NCBI RefSeq assembly: GCF_023824195.1
Contig: NZ_CP085442.1
Span: forward strand, 1,588,001 to 1,652,000
Reading direction: 5' to 3'
Length of the DNA: 64,000 nucleotides
Source of the DNA: Priestia megaterium
Lineage (GTDB): Bacteria > Bacillota > Bacilli > Bacillales > Bacillaceae_H
The translations under genes were made by a program, and so were the position numbers. The notes under the pieces were generated by a model that ran no database searches, was not told the DNA's origin, and saw only the letters and a program-made list of their open reading frames with translations. Position 1 is the stretch's first letter, and each line of letters starts with the position of its first letter. Shown here piece by piece: positions 63,739-64,000 of the stretch.

Positions 63739-64000
63739 TTGGAAATGAGAGTAAATAAAATTGAACTAAATGGTTTAACATTTCAATATCGAGAGGTTGG
63801 AGAAGCTTCGGCACCTGCCATTGTTGCACTTCATGCTTTGGGAATGAGTGCAGAGTCTTGGGACGAAGTAGCAGGTGTATTAGGAAAGGAATATCGGTTT
63901 TTAGCTTTAGATCAGCGAGGACACGGTGGAAGTGAGAGAACTGACGCGTATACGTTTGAACTCATGTGTGATGACTTGCTTCAGTTTGTAAATACGATGA
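63739..64000 (+). CDS. Alpha/beta hydrolase, N-terminal part
   Basis: The gene runs off the window; 87 residues are seen. ALHALGMSAESWDEVAGVLG carries the oxyanion HxxG-like turn, and LALDQRGHGGSERTDAYTFE is the DxRGHGxS motif of the alpha/beta-hydrolase fold. The start is TTG 63739, ten bases after AGGAG (ATG 63745 possible). The catalytic Ser is beyond the window. A 165-base gap separates it from the LysR gene, a possible regulator. Confidence 0.88.
   Translation, partial: MEMRVNKIELNGLTFQYREVGEASAPAIVALHALGMSAESWDEVAGVLGKEYRFLALDQRGHGGSERTDAYTFELMCDDLLQFVNTM

Overview
The window is low-GC Firmicute DNA that reads as a Bacillus-type endospore former. The best fit is Priestia (Bacillus) megaterium or a close relative, judged from Ger(x)C/GerB germination genes, PaiA, SR1P-type and YwhH-type proteins, strong AGGAGG ribosome sites, frequent TTG/GTG starts and many A/T-flanked hairpin terminators. 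No species marker such as 16S rRNA is present, and I saw no rRNA, tRNA, CRISPR array or intact insertion sequence.

Layout. 1-2950: end of a germinant-receptor operon (Ger(x)C tail, a 75-aa membrane protein, two tandem GerB permeases), then decayed genes (antisense copper amine oxidase remnant, frameshifted glycosyltransferase). 5.1-7.4 kb: GH1 6-phospho-beta-glycosidase with its GntR/UTRA regulator. 7.5-10.7 kb: small genes, a YbaK-type tRNA-editing protein and an aldo/keto reductase. 10.8-16.6 kb: complete hutHUIG histidine-degradation operon behind a leader that looks HutP-controlled, although no hutP gene is present. 16.7-18.8 kb (minus): nucleoside hydrolase and an isocitrate/isopropylmalate-dehydrogenase-family enzyme.

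19.0-28.0 kb is the most coherent specialised region, a probable cyanophycin (multi-L-arginyl-poly-L-aspartate) utilisation locus. It has a sigma-54 promoter, a YfcC-type carrier, isoaspartyl dipeptidase, a secreted cyanophycinase with two complete S51 domains, a sigma-54 activator and a second secreted S51 protein with its own sigma-54-like promoter. Secreted enzymes would release beta-Asp-Arg, the carrier would import it and IadA would split it.

28.3-40.2 kb is a mosaic of accessory genes (MFS, nucleoside phosphorylase, acetyltransferases, methyltransferases, MarR-PaiA, ArsR, HAD hydrolase and small DUF proteins) with several gene remnants, including an MFS fragment carrying a TTTA tetranucleotide repeat. 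40.9-45.5 kb: PEP-synthase/rifampin-phosphotransferase-like enzyme, TetR and a DHA2-type exporter, with a palindromic operator at the front.

45.7-53.2 kb is a second coherent system: split transketolase, SDR dehydrogenase, FadR-type GntR regulator, ACS-type MFS importer, a divergent phosphofructokinase, an SR1P-like peptide and an RpiB-type isomerase. The two halves start from near-identical promoter-operator units with the same -10-to-operator spacing, so the cluster looks like one regulon for an unidentified sugar or polyol. 53.5-64 kb: Nudix, DUF1232, DUF2062, NlpC/P60 hydrolase with peptidoglycan-binding domains, YdcF-like, DinB, GNAT, an orphan SUKH immunity-like protein, a LysR regulator and the start of an alpha/beta hydrolase.
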